Shown here in pieces: positions 54,092 through 63,319 of a stretch of DNA of 64,000 nt. The notes beneath the pieces were generated by a model that was not told where the DNA came from, ran no database searches, and worked only from the letters and a program-made list of their open reading frames with translations. The position numbers and the translations under genes are program-made. The stretch lies in contig NZ_MINI01000028.1 of the NCBI RefSeq assembly GCF_002906855.1, positions 1,302,001 to 1,366,000 of the forward strand, written 5' to 3'. The stretch comes from Pseudomonas putida (GTDB lineage: Bacteria; Pseudomonadota; Gammaproteobacteria; Pseudomonadales; Pseudomonadaceae). Within the stretch, counting starts at the first letter, position 1. Every line of letters starts with the position of its first letter.

Positions 54092-54808
54092 ATGGCCATC
54101 GATACCTCCACTACCGGTGTCAATCTCAACGACGTCCTCGCGGCGTCCGGTGTCAGCACTGGCACTACCAAGAAGACCACCACCGATACCGCGTCCCAGA
54201 CCGGCAACAGCTCGCTGGGCAAAGATGCGTTCCTGCAGCTGCTGGTTACCCAGATGCAGCACCAGAACCCACTCGACCCGCAGGACAACGGCGAGTTCGT
54301 GGCCCAGTTGGCGCAGTTCAGCAGCCTTGAGGGCATCACCTCGCTGAATGAGTCGGTCACCAACATTACCAGTGCCATGGCCTCGTCCCAGGCGCTGCAG
54401 GCGTCGTCGCTGGTCGGCCGCTCGGTGATCGTGCAGAACGACAAGGCTGTGGTCGACACCGCCGACAGCTTCAATGGCCAGTTCGTCGTGCCGCAGGCCA
54501 TCGACGGGGCGAAGATCTCCGTCAAGGACAAGGACGGCAACACCGTCAAGACCATCGAGGTGGGCGAGCAGAAAGCCGGCTATGCCGACTTCATCTGGGA
54601 TGGCACCAACTCGAGCGGTGCCAAGGTCGACCCAGGCACCTACACCTTCACTGCCAGCACCACCGTGGATGGCAAGTCGGTGCAGATGAACACCCTGCTG
54701 CCGGCCAAGGTCACCAGCGTCAGCTTCAACACCACGGGCGAGATGGTGCTCAACCTCGCCGGGGTCGGCAAGGTTTCCCTGTCCGACGTACAAACCATCG
54801 GTATCTAA
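54092..54808 (+). CDS. flgD: hook-capping protein FlgD
   Basis: 238 residues: the conserved LGKDAFLQLLVTQMQHQNPL near the N terminus, then the FlgD tudor/Ig-like region (ISVKDKDGNTVKTIEVGEQ, FIWDGTNSSGAKVDPGTYTF). It caps the growing hook and lets FlgE polymerise. Confidence 0.95.
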   Translation: MAIDTSTTGVNLNDVLAASGVSTGTTKKTTTDTASQTGNSSLGKDAFLQLLVTQMQHQNPLDPQDNGEFVAQLAQFSSLEGITSLNESVTNITSAMASSQALQASSLVGRSVIVQNDKAVVDTADSFNGQFVVPQAIDGAKISVKDKDGNTVKTIEVGEQKAGYADFIWDGTNSSGAKVDPGTYTFTASTTVDGKSVQMNTLLPAKVTSVSFNTTGEMVLNLAGVGKVSLSDVQTIGI

Positions 54809-54835
54809 GGCCAGAACGGCACAAGGAGCAACAGC

Positions 54836-56194
54836 ATGTCTTTCAATATCGGCCTTAGCGGTCTGTACGCAGCCAACAAGCAGCTGGACGTTACCGGCAA
54901 CAACATTGCCAACGTCAACACCACCGGTTTCAAGTCGTCGCGCGCCGAGTTCGCCGACGTCTACGCCGGCGCCAACCGCCTGGGCGTGGGCAAGAACCAG
55001 GTCGGCAACGGTGTGCGCCTGGCCGCAGTTTCCCAGCAGTTCACCCAGGGTGACGTGAACAACACCGGCAACGTGCTGGACATGGGGATCCAGGGTCAGG
55101 GTTACTTCGTGCTGTCCGACAACGGCTCGATGGTCTACACCCGTGCCGGTGCCTTCCAGACCAGCAAGGACAACTATGTCGTCACCTCCGATGGCCTGCG
55201 CCTGCAGGGCTATGCTGCCGACAGCAGCGGCAACATCAAGAAAGGTGTGCTGACCGATCTGCAGATCGACACCTCGGCGCTGCAGCCAAAGGCCACCAGC
55301 CTGATCGACCAGGGCATCAACCTGAACTCCTCGGCCGCGTCGATCCCGCTGCCGTCGACGCCGCCGGTTGCCGGTGACATCGTGTTCGACCCGACAGACG
55401 ATACCACGTATACCAAGTCGTTCCCGACCAAGGTCTACGACAGTCAGGGTAACGAGCACACCATGGAGCAGTTCTACCGCAAGACCGACACCAACCAGTG
55501 GACGATGTACACCCTGGTAGATGGTCGCAACCCGATGGACCCGACTTCCACGGCGCCGCTGCAAGCGACCATGACCTTCAATACCGACGGTAGCGTGGCG
55601 TCCATGGCTACCGACCCGGCCAGCATTCCGCCGGGTGCTCCGGCCAACGCCGAATGGGCGGTGACCAACAATACCTTCACCCTCAAGGGCTGGGTCCCGG
55701 CCGCCAAGGACGCTGCAGGCAACTGGGCCTCCAACGGTTCGGCGGAGAACACCGACGGCATGAAGCTGTCGATGAACAGCACCACCTCGTACAACACTGA
55801 GACCGCGCGCATGTCGCAGTCCCAGGACGGTTATGCCACCGGCATCCTGTCGAGCCTGAGCATCGACTCCACTGGCGTGATGTTCGCCAGCTTCAGCAAC
55901 CAGCAGTCGCGTGCCATTGGCCAGGTAGCCCTGGCCAGCTTCGCCAACGATCAAGGCCTGCAGCAGATCGGTGGCACCCGCTGGACCGAGACCTACTCCT
56001 CGGGCATTCCGGGTATCGATACGCCGAAGACCGGTACCCTGGGCAGCGTCGAGTCCAACTCGCTGGAAAACTCCAACGTCAACCTGACGCAAGAGCTGGT
56101 CGAGCTGATCAAGGCGCAGAGCAACTACCAGGCGAACGCCAAGACCATCTCTACCGAAAGCACCATCATGCAGACCATCATTCAGATGACCTGA
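54836..56194 (+). CDS. flgE: flagellar hook protein FlgE
   Basis: 452 residues: N terminus FNIGLSGLYAANKQLDVTGN and the C-terminal helix with ENSNVNLTQELVELIKAQSN. AAGGAG precedes the ATG (54836). It forms the hook outside the cell. A perfect hairpin follows, then a small gene. Confidence 0.95.
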   Translation: MSFNIGLSGLYAANKQLDVTGNNIANVNTTGFKSSRAEFADVYAGANRLGVGKNQVGNGVRLAAVSQQFTQGDVNNTGNVLDMGIQGQGYFVLSDNGSMVYTRAGAFQTSKDNYVVTSDGLRLQGYAADSSGNIKKGVLTDLQIDTSALQPKATSLIDQGINLNSSAASIPLPSTPPVAGDIVFDPTDDTTYTKSFPTKVYDSQGNEHTMEQFYRKTDTNQWTMYTLVDGRNPMDPTSTAPLQATMTFNTDGSVASMATDPASIPPGAPANAEWAVTNNTFTLKGWVPAAKDAAGNWASNGSAENTDGMKLSMNSTTSYNTETARMSQSQDGYATGILSSLSIDSTGVMFASFSNQQSRAIGQVALASFANDQGLQQIGGTRWTETYSSGIPGIDTPKTGTLGSVESNSLENSNVNLTQELVELIKAQSNYQANAKTISTESTIMQTIIQMT

Positions 56195-56217
56195 TGGTTG
56201 CTGGCTGAGCATGCGTG

Positions 56218-56248
56218 GACTGACCCCTTTCCTGTAAAGGGGTCAGTC
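56218..56248 (+). terminator. perfect hairpin after flgE
   Basis: 13 bp stem (56218-56230 with 56236-56248), loop CCTGT, with extra pairing outside. No T tract follows. It may slow transcription or protect the flgE message 3' end. Confidence 0.5.
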
Positions 56249-56266
56249 GCATTTGCAGGAGGGTTG

Positions 56267-56452
56267 ATGAAAAGGCTGGTTGTCACGTTGATTGCCGCTT
56301 TCTGCCTGTACCAGGCCCACGCCGGCACCGCGCCCTGGTGGCGCTGGGAGAGCCAGGTGGATGGCCGCCTGGTGTGCTCGCAATGGCCTCCGGGTGAGGG
56401 CTGGAAGAAATTCGCTGGTCCATTCACCAATGGCGGTTGCCGCGAGCCTTGA
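56267..56452 (+). CDS. small secreted protein of unknown function
   Basis: 61 residues. A signal peptide (MKRLVVTLIAAFCLYQAHAG) is followed by a Trp-rich mature part of about 43 residues (APWWRWESQVDGRLVCSQWP) with two Cys that could form a disulphide. GGAGG lies eight bases before ATG 56267. It sits between flgE and flgF. I do not recognise a family; the location suggests but does not prove a link to motility. Confidence 0.65.
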   Translation: MKRLVVTLIAAFCLYQAHAGTAPWWRWESQVDGRLVCSQWPPGEGWKKFAGPFTNGGCREP

Positions 56453-56526
56453 TGAGGCCGGTACAGGATTGCCGCCATCGGCAACCCGGCGCCGGATAAC
56501 CGGCGGCATCCCAATCGCGAAACCCC

Positions 56527-56554
56527 GAAAAAGCCCGTATTCACGGGCTTTTTC
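56527..56554 (+). terminator. terminator before flgF
   Basis: 12 bp stem (56527-56538 with 56543-56554) ending in TTTTT. It separates the flgBCDE-small gene unit from flgF onward. Confidence 0.85.
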
Positions 56555-56569
56555 ATGAATTCGAAAAGT

Positions 56570-56585
56570 TGGTTCGGAACTTGCT
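56570..56585 (+). promoter_or_regulatory. sigma-54 promoter of flgF
   Basis: TGGTTC (56570-56575), five bases, TTGCT (56581-56585). The GG and GC positions and spacing are right; two bases of the -24 part differ from consensus. It lies just after the terminator and about 60 bases before the start. Confidence 0.75.
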
Positions 56586-56644
56586 TTAGAGCCTGCACAG
56601 CAACGGCGAGCGGCAAACGATCGTCAGTGCAGCGGAGGATGACT

Positions 56645-57385
56645 GTGGACAAGATGCTTTACGTGGCCATGACCGGCGCCAGCCAGAACGCGCTGGCGCA
56701 GAAGGCCCACGCCAACAACCTGGCGAACGTTTCCACCAACGGGTTCCAGCGCGACCTGGAACAGGCGCGCTCGATGCCGGTGTTTGGTGACAGCTTTCCG
56801 TCACGGGCGTTTGCCATGACCGAACGCCCGGCCACCGACTTCAGCGAAGGGCCGATGGTCGAGACCGGGCGTGAGCTGGACGTGGCCGTGAGCGGGCAGG
56901 GCTTCATCGCCGTGCAGGCGCCGGATGGCAGCGAAGCCTACGTGCGCACCGGCAGCCTGAACATCGACGCCCTCGGCGTGCTGCGCGCCGGCAATGGCAT
57001 GCCGGTGATCGGCAACGGTGGCCCGATCGCCATTCCGCCAGAGCAGAAAGTCGAAGTCGGTGCCGACGGCACCATCAGCATTCGCTCGATGGGTGAAGAC
57101 CCGCGAGTGATGGCCGAGGTCGACCGCATCAAGCTGGTCAACCCGGACATCAAGAGCATGACCAAGGGCCTGGACGGGCTGATCCACACCCAGAACGGCC
57201 AGCCGGCTCCCGCTGACGTCAATGTGCGGGTGGTGTCGGGCTTCCTCGAAGGCAGCAACGTCAACGCCGTGGAAGAAATGACTTCGGTGCTGGCGCTGTC
57301 CCGCCAGTTCGAGCTGCACGTGAAAATGATGAACGCGGCCAAGGAAGGCGATGAAGCCATGGCGCGTGTTTTGCAAATCGGCTAA
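56645..57385 (+). CDS. flgF: flagellar proximal rod protein FlgF
   Basis: 246 residues. VDKMLYVAMTGASQNALAQK and [20 protein letters not shown] are FlgF-type; the C terminus has EMTSVLALSRQFELHVKMMN. I chose GTG 56645, seven bases after GGAGG (56634-56638); the in-frame ATG at 56639 lies too close to that site. First gene behind its own sigma-54 promoter. Confidence 0.93.
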   Translation: MDKMLYVAMTGASQNALAQKAHANNLANVSTNGFQRDLEQARSMPVFGDSFPSRAFAMTERPATDFSEGPMVETGRELDVAVSGQGFIAVQAPDGSEAYVRTGSLNIDALGVLRAGNGMPVIGNGGPIAIPPEQKVEVGADGTISIRSMGEDPRVMAEVDRIKLVNPDIKSMTKGLDGLIHTQNGQPAPADVNVRVVSGFLEGSNVNAVEEMTSVLALSRQFELHVKMMNAAKEGDEAMARVLQIG

Positions 57386-57432
57386 CCAACTTTGAACGGG
57401 TGCCGTAAAACAGGCGCACGAGGAGAATACTG

Positions 57433-58218
57433 ATGCTTCCGGCTCTTTGGGTCGCTAAAACCGGCCTGTCCGCCCAGGACACCAACCTGACCGTCATTTC
57501 CAACAACCTGGCCAACGTCTCGACCACCGGCTTCAAGCGTGATCGTGCCGAGTTCGCCGATCTGCTGTACCAGATCAAGCGTCAGCCAGGCGCGCAGTCG
57601 ACCCAGGACAGCGAGCTGCCGTCGGGCCTGCAGGTCGGTACCGGTGTGCGTATTGTCGGCACCCAGAAGAACTTCCAGACCGGCAGCCTGCAGACCACCG
57701 AAAACCCGCTGGACATGGCGGTCAACGGCCGTGGCTTCTTCCAGGTGCTGCAGCCGGACGGCACGGTCTCGTACACCCGTGACGGTACCTTCCACCTGAA
57801 CTCCGATGGCCAGATCGTCACCGCCCAAGGCTTTGCCCTGGAGCCGGCGATCGTGGTGCCGAACGACGCCCAGACCTTCACCGTCGGCCAGGACGGCACC
57901 GTGTCGATCACCACCGCCGGCAACCCGGCAGCACAGGTTATCGGCAACCTGCAGACCGCTGACTTCATCAACCCGGCCGGCCTGCAGGCGATCGGTGACA
58001 ACCTGTTCCTGGAAACCGCCGCCAGTGGCGCGCCACAGGTCGGTACCCCAGGCCTGAACGGCTTCGGCACCACCCTGCAGCAGACCCTGGAAAACTCCAA
58101 CGTCAGCACCGTGGAAGAGCTGGTGAACATGATCACCACCCAGCGCGCCTATGAGATGAACTCCAAGGTCATCTCCACCGCCGACCAGATGCTGTCGTTC
58201 GTGACTCAACAGCTCTAA
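57433..58218 (+). CDS. flgG: flagellar distal rod protein FlgG
   Basis: 261 residues: [20 protein letters not shown] at the N terminus, the long stretch with [20 protein letters not shown], and the C-terminal [25 protein letters not shown] precedes the ATG. Confidence 0.96.
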   Translation: MLPALWVAKTGLSAQDTNLTVISNNLANVSTTGFKRDRAEFADLLYQIKRQPGAQSTQDSELPSGLQVGTGVRIVGTQKNFQTGSLQTTENPLDMAVNGRGFFQVLQPDGTVSYTRDGTFHLNSDGQIVTAQGFALEPAIVVPNDAQTFTVGQDGTVSITTAGNPAAQVIGNLQTADFINPAGLQAIGDNLFLETAASGAPQVGTPGLNGFGTTLQQTLENSNVSTVEELVNMITTQRAYEMNSKVISTADQMLSFVTQQL

Positions 58219-58264
58219 AGCCCTAGTGCAGGTTCTACTCCCGTTACACCGTGAGGTAAGTGTC

Positions 58265-58960
58265 ATGAAGCGTCTGTTGTCTGTGTTCGCCCTGGGGGGG
58301 GCGGTTGTGTTGGCAGGTTGCGTCGCGCCGACGCCCAAGCCGAACGACCCGTATTACGCGCCGGTTCTGCCGCGCACCCCGCTTCCGGCGGCAGCCAACA
58401 ACGGTTCGATCTACCAGGCTGGTTTCGAGCAGGGCCTGTACACCGACCGCAAAGCGTTCCGCGTGGGTGACATCATCACCATCACCCTCAACGAACGCAC
58501 GTCGGCAAGCAAGAACGCAGGTTCCCAGATCCAGAAGAACAGCAAGGCCGACATCGGCCTGACCTCGCTGTTCGGCTCCACCCCCAACACCAACAACCCG
58601 TTCGGCAGCGGCGACCTGTCGCTGGAAGCGGGTTACAGCGGTGACCGCACCACCAAGGGCGACAGCAAGGCCACCCAGGGCAACACCCTGACCGGCTCTA
58701 TCACCGTCACCGTGGCCGAAGTGCTGCCCAACGGCATCATCGCCGTGCGCGGCGAAAAGTGGATGACCCTGAACACCGGTGAAGAGCTGGTGCGTATCGC
58801 CGGCCTGATCCGTGCTGACGACATCGCCACCGACAACACCGTGCCGTCCACCCGCGTGGCCGATGCGCGCATCACCTATTCGGGCACCGGCTCGTTCGCC
58901 GACGCCAGCCAGCCGGGTTGGCTGGACCGCTTCTTCATGAGCCCGCTTTGGCCCTTCTGA
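58265..58960 (+). CDS. flgH: flagellar L-ring lipoprotein FlgH
   Basis: 231 residues. Lipoprotein signal with lipobox LAGC near residue 18. Then [20 protein letters not shown] and [20 protein letters not shown], family features of the outer-membrane L ring. GAGGT precedes ATG 58265; the longer frame lacks a signal peptide at its start. Confidence 0.95.
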   Translation: MKRLLSVFALGGAVVLAGCVAPTPKPNDPYYAPVLPRTPLPAAANNGSIYQAGFEQGLYTDRKAFRVGDIITITLNERTSASKNAGSQIQKNSKADIGLTSLFGSTPNTNNPFGSGDLSLEAGYSGDRTTKGDSKATQGNTLTGSITVTVAEVLPNGIIAVRGEKWMTLNTGEELVRIAGLIRADDIATDNTVPSTRVADARITYSGTGSFADASQPGWLDRFFMSPLWPF

Positions 58961-58966
58961 GTACGG

Positions 58967-60082
58967 ATGAACATGTTCAACCTTAGGCAGCTGATAGCCG
59001 CGACCCTGCTCCTGTCCTGCGCGTTCGGTGCCCACGCCGAGCGCCTCAAGGACATTGCCAGCATCTCCGGCGTGCGTTCCAACCAGTTGATCGGCTATGG
59101 CCTGGTGGTCGGGCTCAATGGTACGGGTGACCAGACCACCCAGACGCCATTCACCCTGCAGACCTTCAACAACATGCTGTCGCAGTTCGGCATCAAGGTG
59201 CCGCCAGGCTCCGGCAACGTGCAGTTGAAGAACGTCGCCGCGGTCTCGGTGCATGCCGACCTGCCGGCGTTCGCCAAGCCGGGCCAGGTGGTGGACATCA
59301 CCGTTTCATCGATCGGCAACTCGAAAAGCCTGCGCGGCGGCAGCCTGCTGATGACCCCGCTCAAGGGTATCGACGGCAACGTCTACGCCATCGCCCAGGG
59401 CAACCTGGTGGTCGGCGGCTTCGATGCCGAAGGCCGTGACGGCTCGAAGATCACCGTCAACGTTCCGTCGGCCGGCCGTATTCCTGGCGGCGCCTCGGTC
59501 GAGCGTGCCGTGCCGAGCGGCTTCAACCAGGGCAACAGCCTGACACTGAACCTCAATCGCCCGGACTTCACCACCGCCAAGCGCATCGTCGACAAGGTCA
59601 ATGATCTACTCGGCCCTGGCGTGGCCCAGGCCGTGGACGGTGGCTCGGTGCGGGTCACCGCGCCGATGGACCCGAGCCAGCGGGTCGACTACCTGTCGAT
59701 TCTCGAGAACCTCGAGATCGACCCGGGCCAGGCCGTCGCCAAGGTCATCATCAACTCGCGTACCGGTACCATCGTCATCGGTCAGAACGTCAAGGTCTCG
59801 CCAGCGGCGGTGACCCACGGCAGCTTGACCGTGACCATTACCGAAGACCCCATCGTCAGCCAGCCGGGGCCGTTCTCCAATGGCCAGACGGCGGTGGTTC
59901 CGCGGTCGCGGGTCAACGCCGAGCAGGAAGCCAAGCCGATGTTCAAGTTCGGCCCGGGCACCACGCTGGATGAGATCGTCCGCGCGGTGAACCAGGTGGG
60001 CGCGGCGCCCGGCGACCTGATGGCCATCCTCGAAGCACTGAAACAGGCCGGCGCCTTGCAGGCCGACCTGATCGTGATCTGA
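58967..60082 (+). CDS. flgI: flagellar P-ring protein FlgI
   Basis: 371 residues with a signal peptide ([19 protein letters not shown]). Motifs [32 protein letters not shown] stretch and [19 protein letters not shown]. Forms the ring at the peptidoglycan layer; its assembly needs FlgA. Two ATGs (58967, 58973) are possible. Confidence 0.95.
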   Translation: MNMFNLRQLIAATLLLSCAFGAHAERLKDIASISGVRSNQLIGYGLVVGLNGTGDQTTQTPFTLQTFNNMLSQFGIKVPPGSGNVQLKNVAAVSVHADLPAFAKPGQVVDITVSSIGNSKSLRGGSLLMTPLKGIDGNVYAIAQGNLVVGGFDAEGRDGSKITVNVPSAGRIPGGASVERAVPSGFNQGNSLTLNLNRPDFTTAKRIVDKVNDLLGPGVAQAVDGGSVRVTAPMDPSQRVDYLSILENLEIDPGQAVAKVIINSRTGTIVIGQNVKVSPAAVTHGSLTVTITEDPIVSQPGPFSNGQTAVVPRSRVNAEQEAKPMFKFGPGTTLDEIVRAVNQVGAAPGDLMAILEALKQAGALQADLIVI

Positions 60083-60093
60083 GGACGCAGCGG

Positions 60094-61260
60094 ATGAATT
60101 CGAAAAGCCTGGTCTCCAGTCACGCTGACAGCGGTGCCTATACCGACCTCAACCGCCTGAGCTCGCTCAAGCACGGTGACCGCGACAGCGACGCCAACGT
60201 GCGCAAGGTGGCTCAGGAGTTCGAGTCGCTGTTCATCAGCGAGATGCTCAAGGCCTCGCGCAAGGCCAGCGACGTGCTGGCCGATGACAACCCGATGAAC
60301 AGCGAGACGGTCAAGCAGTACCGCGACATGTACGACCAGCAGCTGGCCGTGAGCATGTCCCGCGAGGGTGGCGGTATCGGCCTGCAGGACGTGCTGGTGC
60401 GCCAGCTCTCAAAGAACAAGAGCACCCCGGTCAACACCAGCCCGTTTCCGCGTGTCGATGGCAGCGCGCCGACGCTGTGGGGCAACAAGGTGGCCGACCC
60501 GGTGCAGGCGACGCAAACCACGGCCACGCGCAACGACGTCGCCGCGCTCAACTCGCGGCGCCTGGCGCTGCCGGGCAAGCTCACTGACCGCCTGCTGGCC
60601 GGCATCGTGCCTTCGGCCACCAGCCCGGCTGCGGCCACCAATACCGCCGCCGTGCCGGCCCGTGACGGGCAACAGCTGGCCAAGGCCATCGCCATCCCGG
60701 ACAACGGCCTGCGCATCACTGGCCGCGCGGTGGCGCAGCCGCCGCTGGCGCCGAAGAAGGCCTTTGCCGACAGCGACGAATTCGTCGCCACCATGCTGCC
60801 GATGGCCGAGCAGGCCGCCAAGCGCATTGGTGTCGATCCGCGTTACCTGGTGGCCCAGGCCGCCCTGGAAACCGGCTGGGGCAAATCGGTCATGCGCAAC
60901 AGTGACGGCAGCAGCAGCCACAACCTGTTCGGCATCAAGGCCAGCAGTAATTGGGAAGGCGATTCGGCGCGGGCGATCACCAGCGAATTCCGCGACGGCC
61001 AGTTCGTCAAGGAGACGGCGGCGTTCCGTTCCTACGATTCGTACCAGGACAGTTTCCACGACCTGGTAAGCCTGCTGCAGAGCAATTCGCGCTATCAAGA
61101 TGCGGTGAAGTCGGCCGATAACCCAGAACAATTCGTGCGGGAACTGCAAAAGGCCGGGTACGCCACCGACCCGAACTACGCCAGCAAGATCTCGCAGATC
61201 GCAAGACAGATGAAGTCGTACGAGAGCTACGCAATGCTCGGTACCACAACGAAACTTTAA
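60094..61260 (+). CDS. flgJ: flagellar rod cap and muramidase FlgJ
   Basis: 388 residues in two parts: an N-terminal rod-cap domain (about 30-110, KVAQEFESLFISEMLKASRK) and a C-terminal glucosaminidase domain (about 225-385, YLVAQAALETGWGKSVMRNS with the catalytic Glu, then LFGIKASSNWEGD). It opens peptidoglycan for the rod. A long Ala/Pro/Thr linker joins the domains. Confidence 0.95.
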   Translation: MNSKSLVSSHADSGAYTDLNRLSSLKHGDRDSDANVRKVAQEFESLFISEMLKASRKASDVLADDNPMNSETVKQYRDMYDQQLAVSMSREGGGIGLQDVLVRQLSKNKSTPVNTSPFPRVDGSAPTLWGNKVADPVQATQTTATRNDVAALNSRRLALPGKLTDRLLAGIVPSATSPAAATNTAAVPARDGQQLAKAIAIPDNGLRITGRAVAQPPLAPKKAFADSDEFVATMLPMAEQAAKRIGVDPRYLVAQAALETGWGKSVMRNSDGSSSHNLFGIKASSNWEGDSARAITSEFRDGQFVKETAAFRSYDSYQDSFHDLVSLLQSNSRYQDAVKSADNPEQFVRELQKAGYATDPNYASKISQIARQMKSYESYAMLGTTTKL

Positions 61261-61272
61261 GGGTATGGAACC

Positions 61273-63306
61273 ATGGCGAGTCTGATCAATATTGGCATGT
61301 CGGGGCTTGGCGCCGCGCAGTCGGGGATGTACACCCTCGGTAACAACATCGCCAACGCCGATGTCGAGAGCTACTCGCGCCAGCAGAACGTGCAGAAGAC
61401 CAAGGGCGGCCAGCAGGTCGGCCAGGTGTTCATCGGCTCCGGTACCACCCTGGCTGACGTGCGCCGGGTGTACAACGCGTTCCTCGAGAACCAGTTGCGT
61501 ACCACCACCTCGCTGAATAGCGACGCCACCTCGTACCTGAATCAGATCACCCCGCTGGACACTGCCCTGTCGAGCAGCGACACCGGCATCACTGCCGCGC
61601 TGCAGAGCTTCTTCAGTGCCATGCAGGATGCTGCCGCCAAGCCGACCGAGGACGCCTCGCGCCAGCTGCTGCTGACCAGCGCCCAGTCCCTGGCCAAGCG
61701 TTTCAATACCCTGTCGGCGCAGCTCAACCAGCAGAACAGTGATATCAACGCCAACATGGCGTCGATTGCCGACAAGGTCAACGCGCTGACCAAGTCGATT
61801 GCCGACCTCAACGGCCAGATCTCCAAGATGACCGCTGTCAACGGCCAGCCCAACGACCTGCTCGACCAGCGCGATGGCGCGGTGCGCGAGTTGTCGTCGC
61901 TGATCGGTGCCGACGTGGTCGAGCAGAAGAACGGCAACTACGACATCTACCTGAAGAACGGCCAGGCCCTGGTGCTGGGCAACACTACCCAGACCATCGG
62001 CGTGGAGCCGAGCGCCACCGACCCGACCCGCATGAGCCTGGTCCTCAATCGCGGCTCGACCAAGATGGACATCACCAACAGCACCACCGGTGGTGAACTG
62101 GGCGGCTTGATCCGCTACCGCAAGGAAACCCTCGACCCGGCGCTCAACGAGCTTGGCCGCGTGGCCCTGGTGGTGGCCGATGCCATCAACAGCCAGCTGG
62201 CCCAGGGTATCGACAAGAACGGTGACTTCGGTGCCACCCTGTTCGGCGATATCAACAGCGCCGCGGCCATCGCCCAGCGCAGTGTCGCCAAGACTGGCAA
62301 CAGTGCAGGCTCCGGCAACCTCGATGTGACTATCAAGGACACCGGCAAGCTGACCACCAGCGATTACCAGGTGACCTTCAACAGCGACAAGCAGTACACC
62401 GTGCGCAAGCTGCCTGATGGCACCGACATGGGTACCTACAGCCTCGACGACGACCCTGCGCCAGTGATCGACGGTTTCACCCTGTCGCTCAACGGTGGTG
62501 CCCTGAGCGCCGGTGACAGCTTCAAGATCACCCCGACACGCAATGCCGCAGCGAATATCGACACCGTGCTGACCGACCCCAAGCGCCTGGCGCTGGCCGC
62601 GCCGCTGACCGCCACCAGCGGTTCGGGCAACAAAGGCACTGGCGTGATCACCCAGCCGACGCTGACCTCCGAGATGGACATCTACGATGCCACCCAGCGC
62701 TCGCAGCTGCAGACCGGCCTGAAGTACTCGACCCCGGTCAAGCTGGTGTTCGGTGACGACGGCAGCTCGCCACAGGCGTACACCATGTACGACGCCAAGG
62801 GCAACAACATCGGCAGTGGCACGATCATCCCCGGCCAGGAGAACAAGCTGCAACTGTCGGTGCCGATGGTCGATGGCAGCGGCAACTCGCTGGGCAGCAG
62901 TTTCACCTTCGAGATGAGCGTCTCAGGCGCGCCGAAGAATGGCGACAGCTACACCGTCGCGCTGACCGGCGCGGGCTCGGCAGACAACCGCAACAGCCAG
63001 TCGGTGATCGACCTGCAGACCAAGTCCACGGTCGAGGTGGGTGCTGACGGCAAGGGCATCAGCTTCACCGACGCCTACGCCAAGCTTGTGTCCAACGTCG
63101 GCGGCAAGGCCGGCCAGGCGCAGATGGACAGCGACGCCACCACCGCCCTGCACACCTCGGCGCTGGATGCGCGTAACGGCGTGTCAGGTGTCTCGATCGA
63201 CGAAGAGACCGGCAACCTGATCAAGTTCCAGCAGTACTACACCGCGTCGTCGCAGATCATCAAGGCGGCCCAGGAAACCTTCGCCACCCTGATCAACAGT
63301 CTTTAA
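61273..63306 (+). CDS. flgK: hook-filament junction protein FlgK
   Basis: 677 residues: N terminus INIGMSGLGAAQSGMYTLGN with NNIANADVESYSRQQ, a long variable middle with Ig-like inserts, and C-terminal LIKFQQYYTASSQIIKAAQE. It is chaperoned by FlgN. 12 bases after flgJ. Confidence 0.95.
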   Translation: MASLINIGMSGLGAAQSGMYTLGNNIANADVESYSRQQNVQKTKGGQQVGQVFIGSGTTLADVRRVYNAFLENQLRTTTSLNSDATSYLNQITPLDTALSSSDTGITAALQSFFSAMQDAAAKPTEDASRQLLLTSAQSLAKRFNTLSAQLNQQNSDINANMASIADKVNALTKSIADLNGQISKMTAVNGQPNDLLDQRDGAVRELSSLIGADVVEQKNGNYDIYLKNGQALVLGNTTQTIGVEPSATDPTRMSLVLNRGSTKMDITNSTTGGELGGLIRYRKETLDPALNELGRVALVVADAINSQLAQGIDKNGDFGATLFGDINSAAAIAQRSVAKTGNSAGSGNLDVTIKDTGKLTTSDYQVTFNSDKQYTVRKLPDGTDMGTYSLDDDPAPVIDGFTLSLNGGALSAGDSFKITPTRNAAANIDTVLTDPKRLALAAPLTATSGSGNKGTGVITQPTLTSEMDIYDATQRSQLQTGLKYSTPVKLVFGDDGSSPQAYTMYDAKGNNIGSGTIIPGQENKLQLSVPMVDGSGNSLGSSFTFEMSVSGAPKNGDSYTVALTGAGSADNRNSQSVIDLQTKSTVEVGADGKGISFTDAYAKLVSNVGGKAGQAQMDSDATTALHTSALDARNGVSGVSIDEETGNLIKFQQYYTASSQIIKAAQETFATLINSL

Positions 63307-63310
63307 GGAG
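63305..63310 (+). promoter_or_regulatory. ribosome binding site of flgL
   Basis: AAGGAG nine bases before GTG 63320. It supports the GTG start. Confidence 0.8.
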
Positions 63311-63319
63311 CCGTAGATC

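Noticed and set aside
53183..56212. 1009-codon open frame on the minus strand opposite flgB-flgE
   Set aside because: It mirrors well-identified flagellar genes in the antisense direction, as happens in GC-rich genomes; no ribosome site, no domain, and His/Gln/Val-rich low-complexity composition.
60409..62853. 814-codon open frame on the minus strand opposite flgJ-flgK
   Set aside because: Antisense shadow of certain genes; the composition is typical of such shadows.
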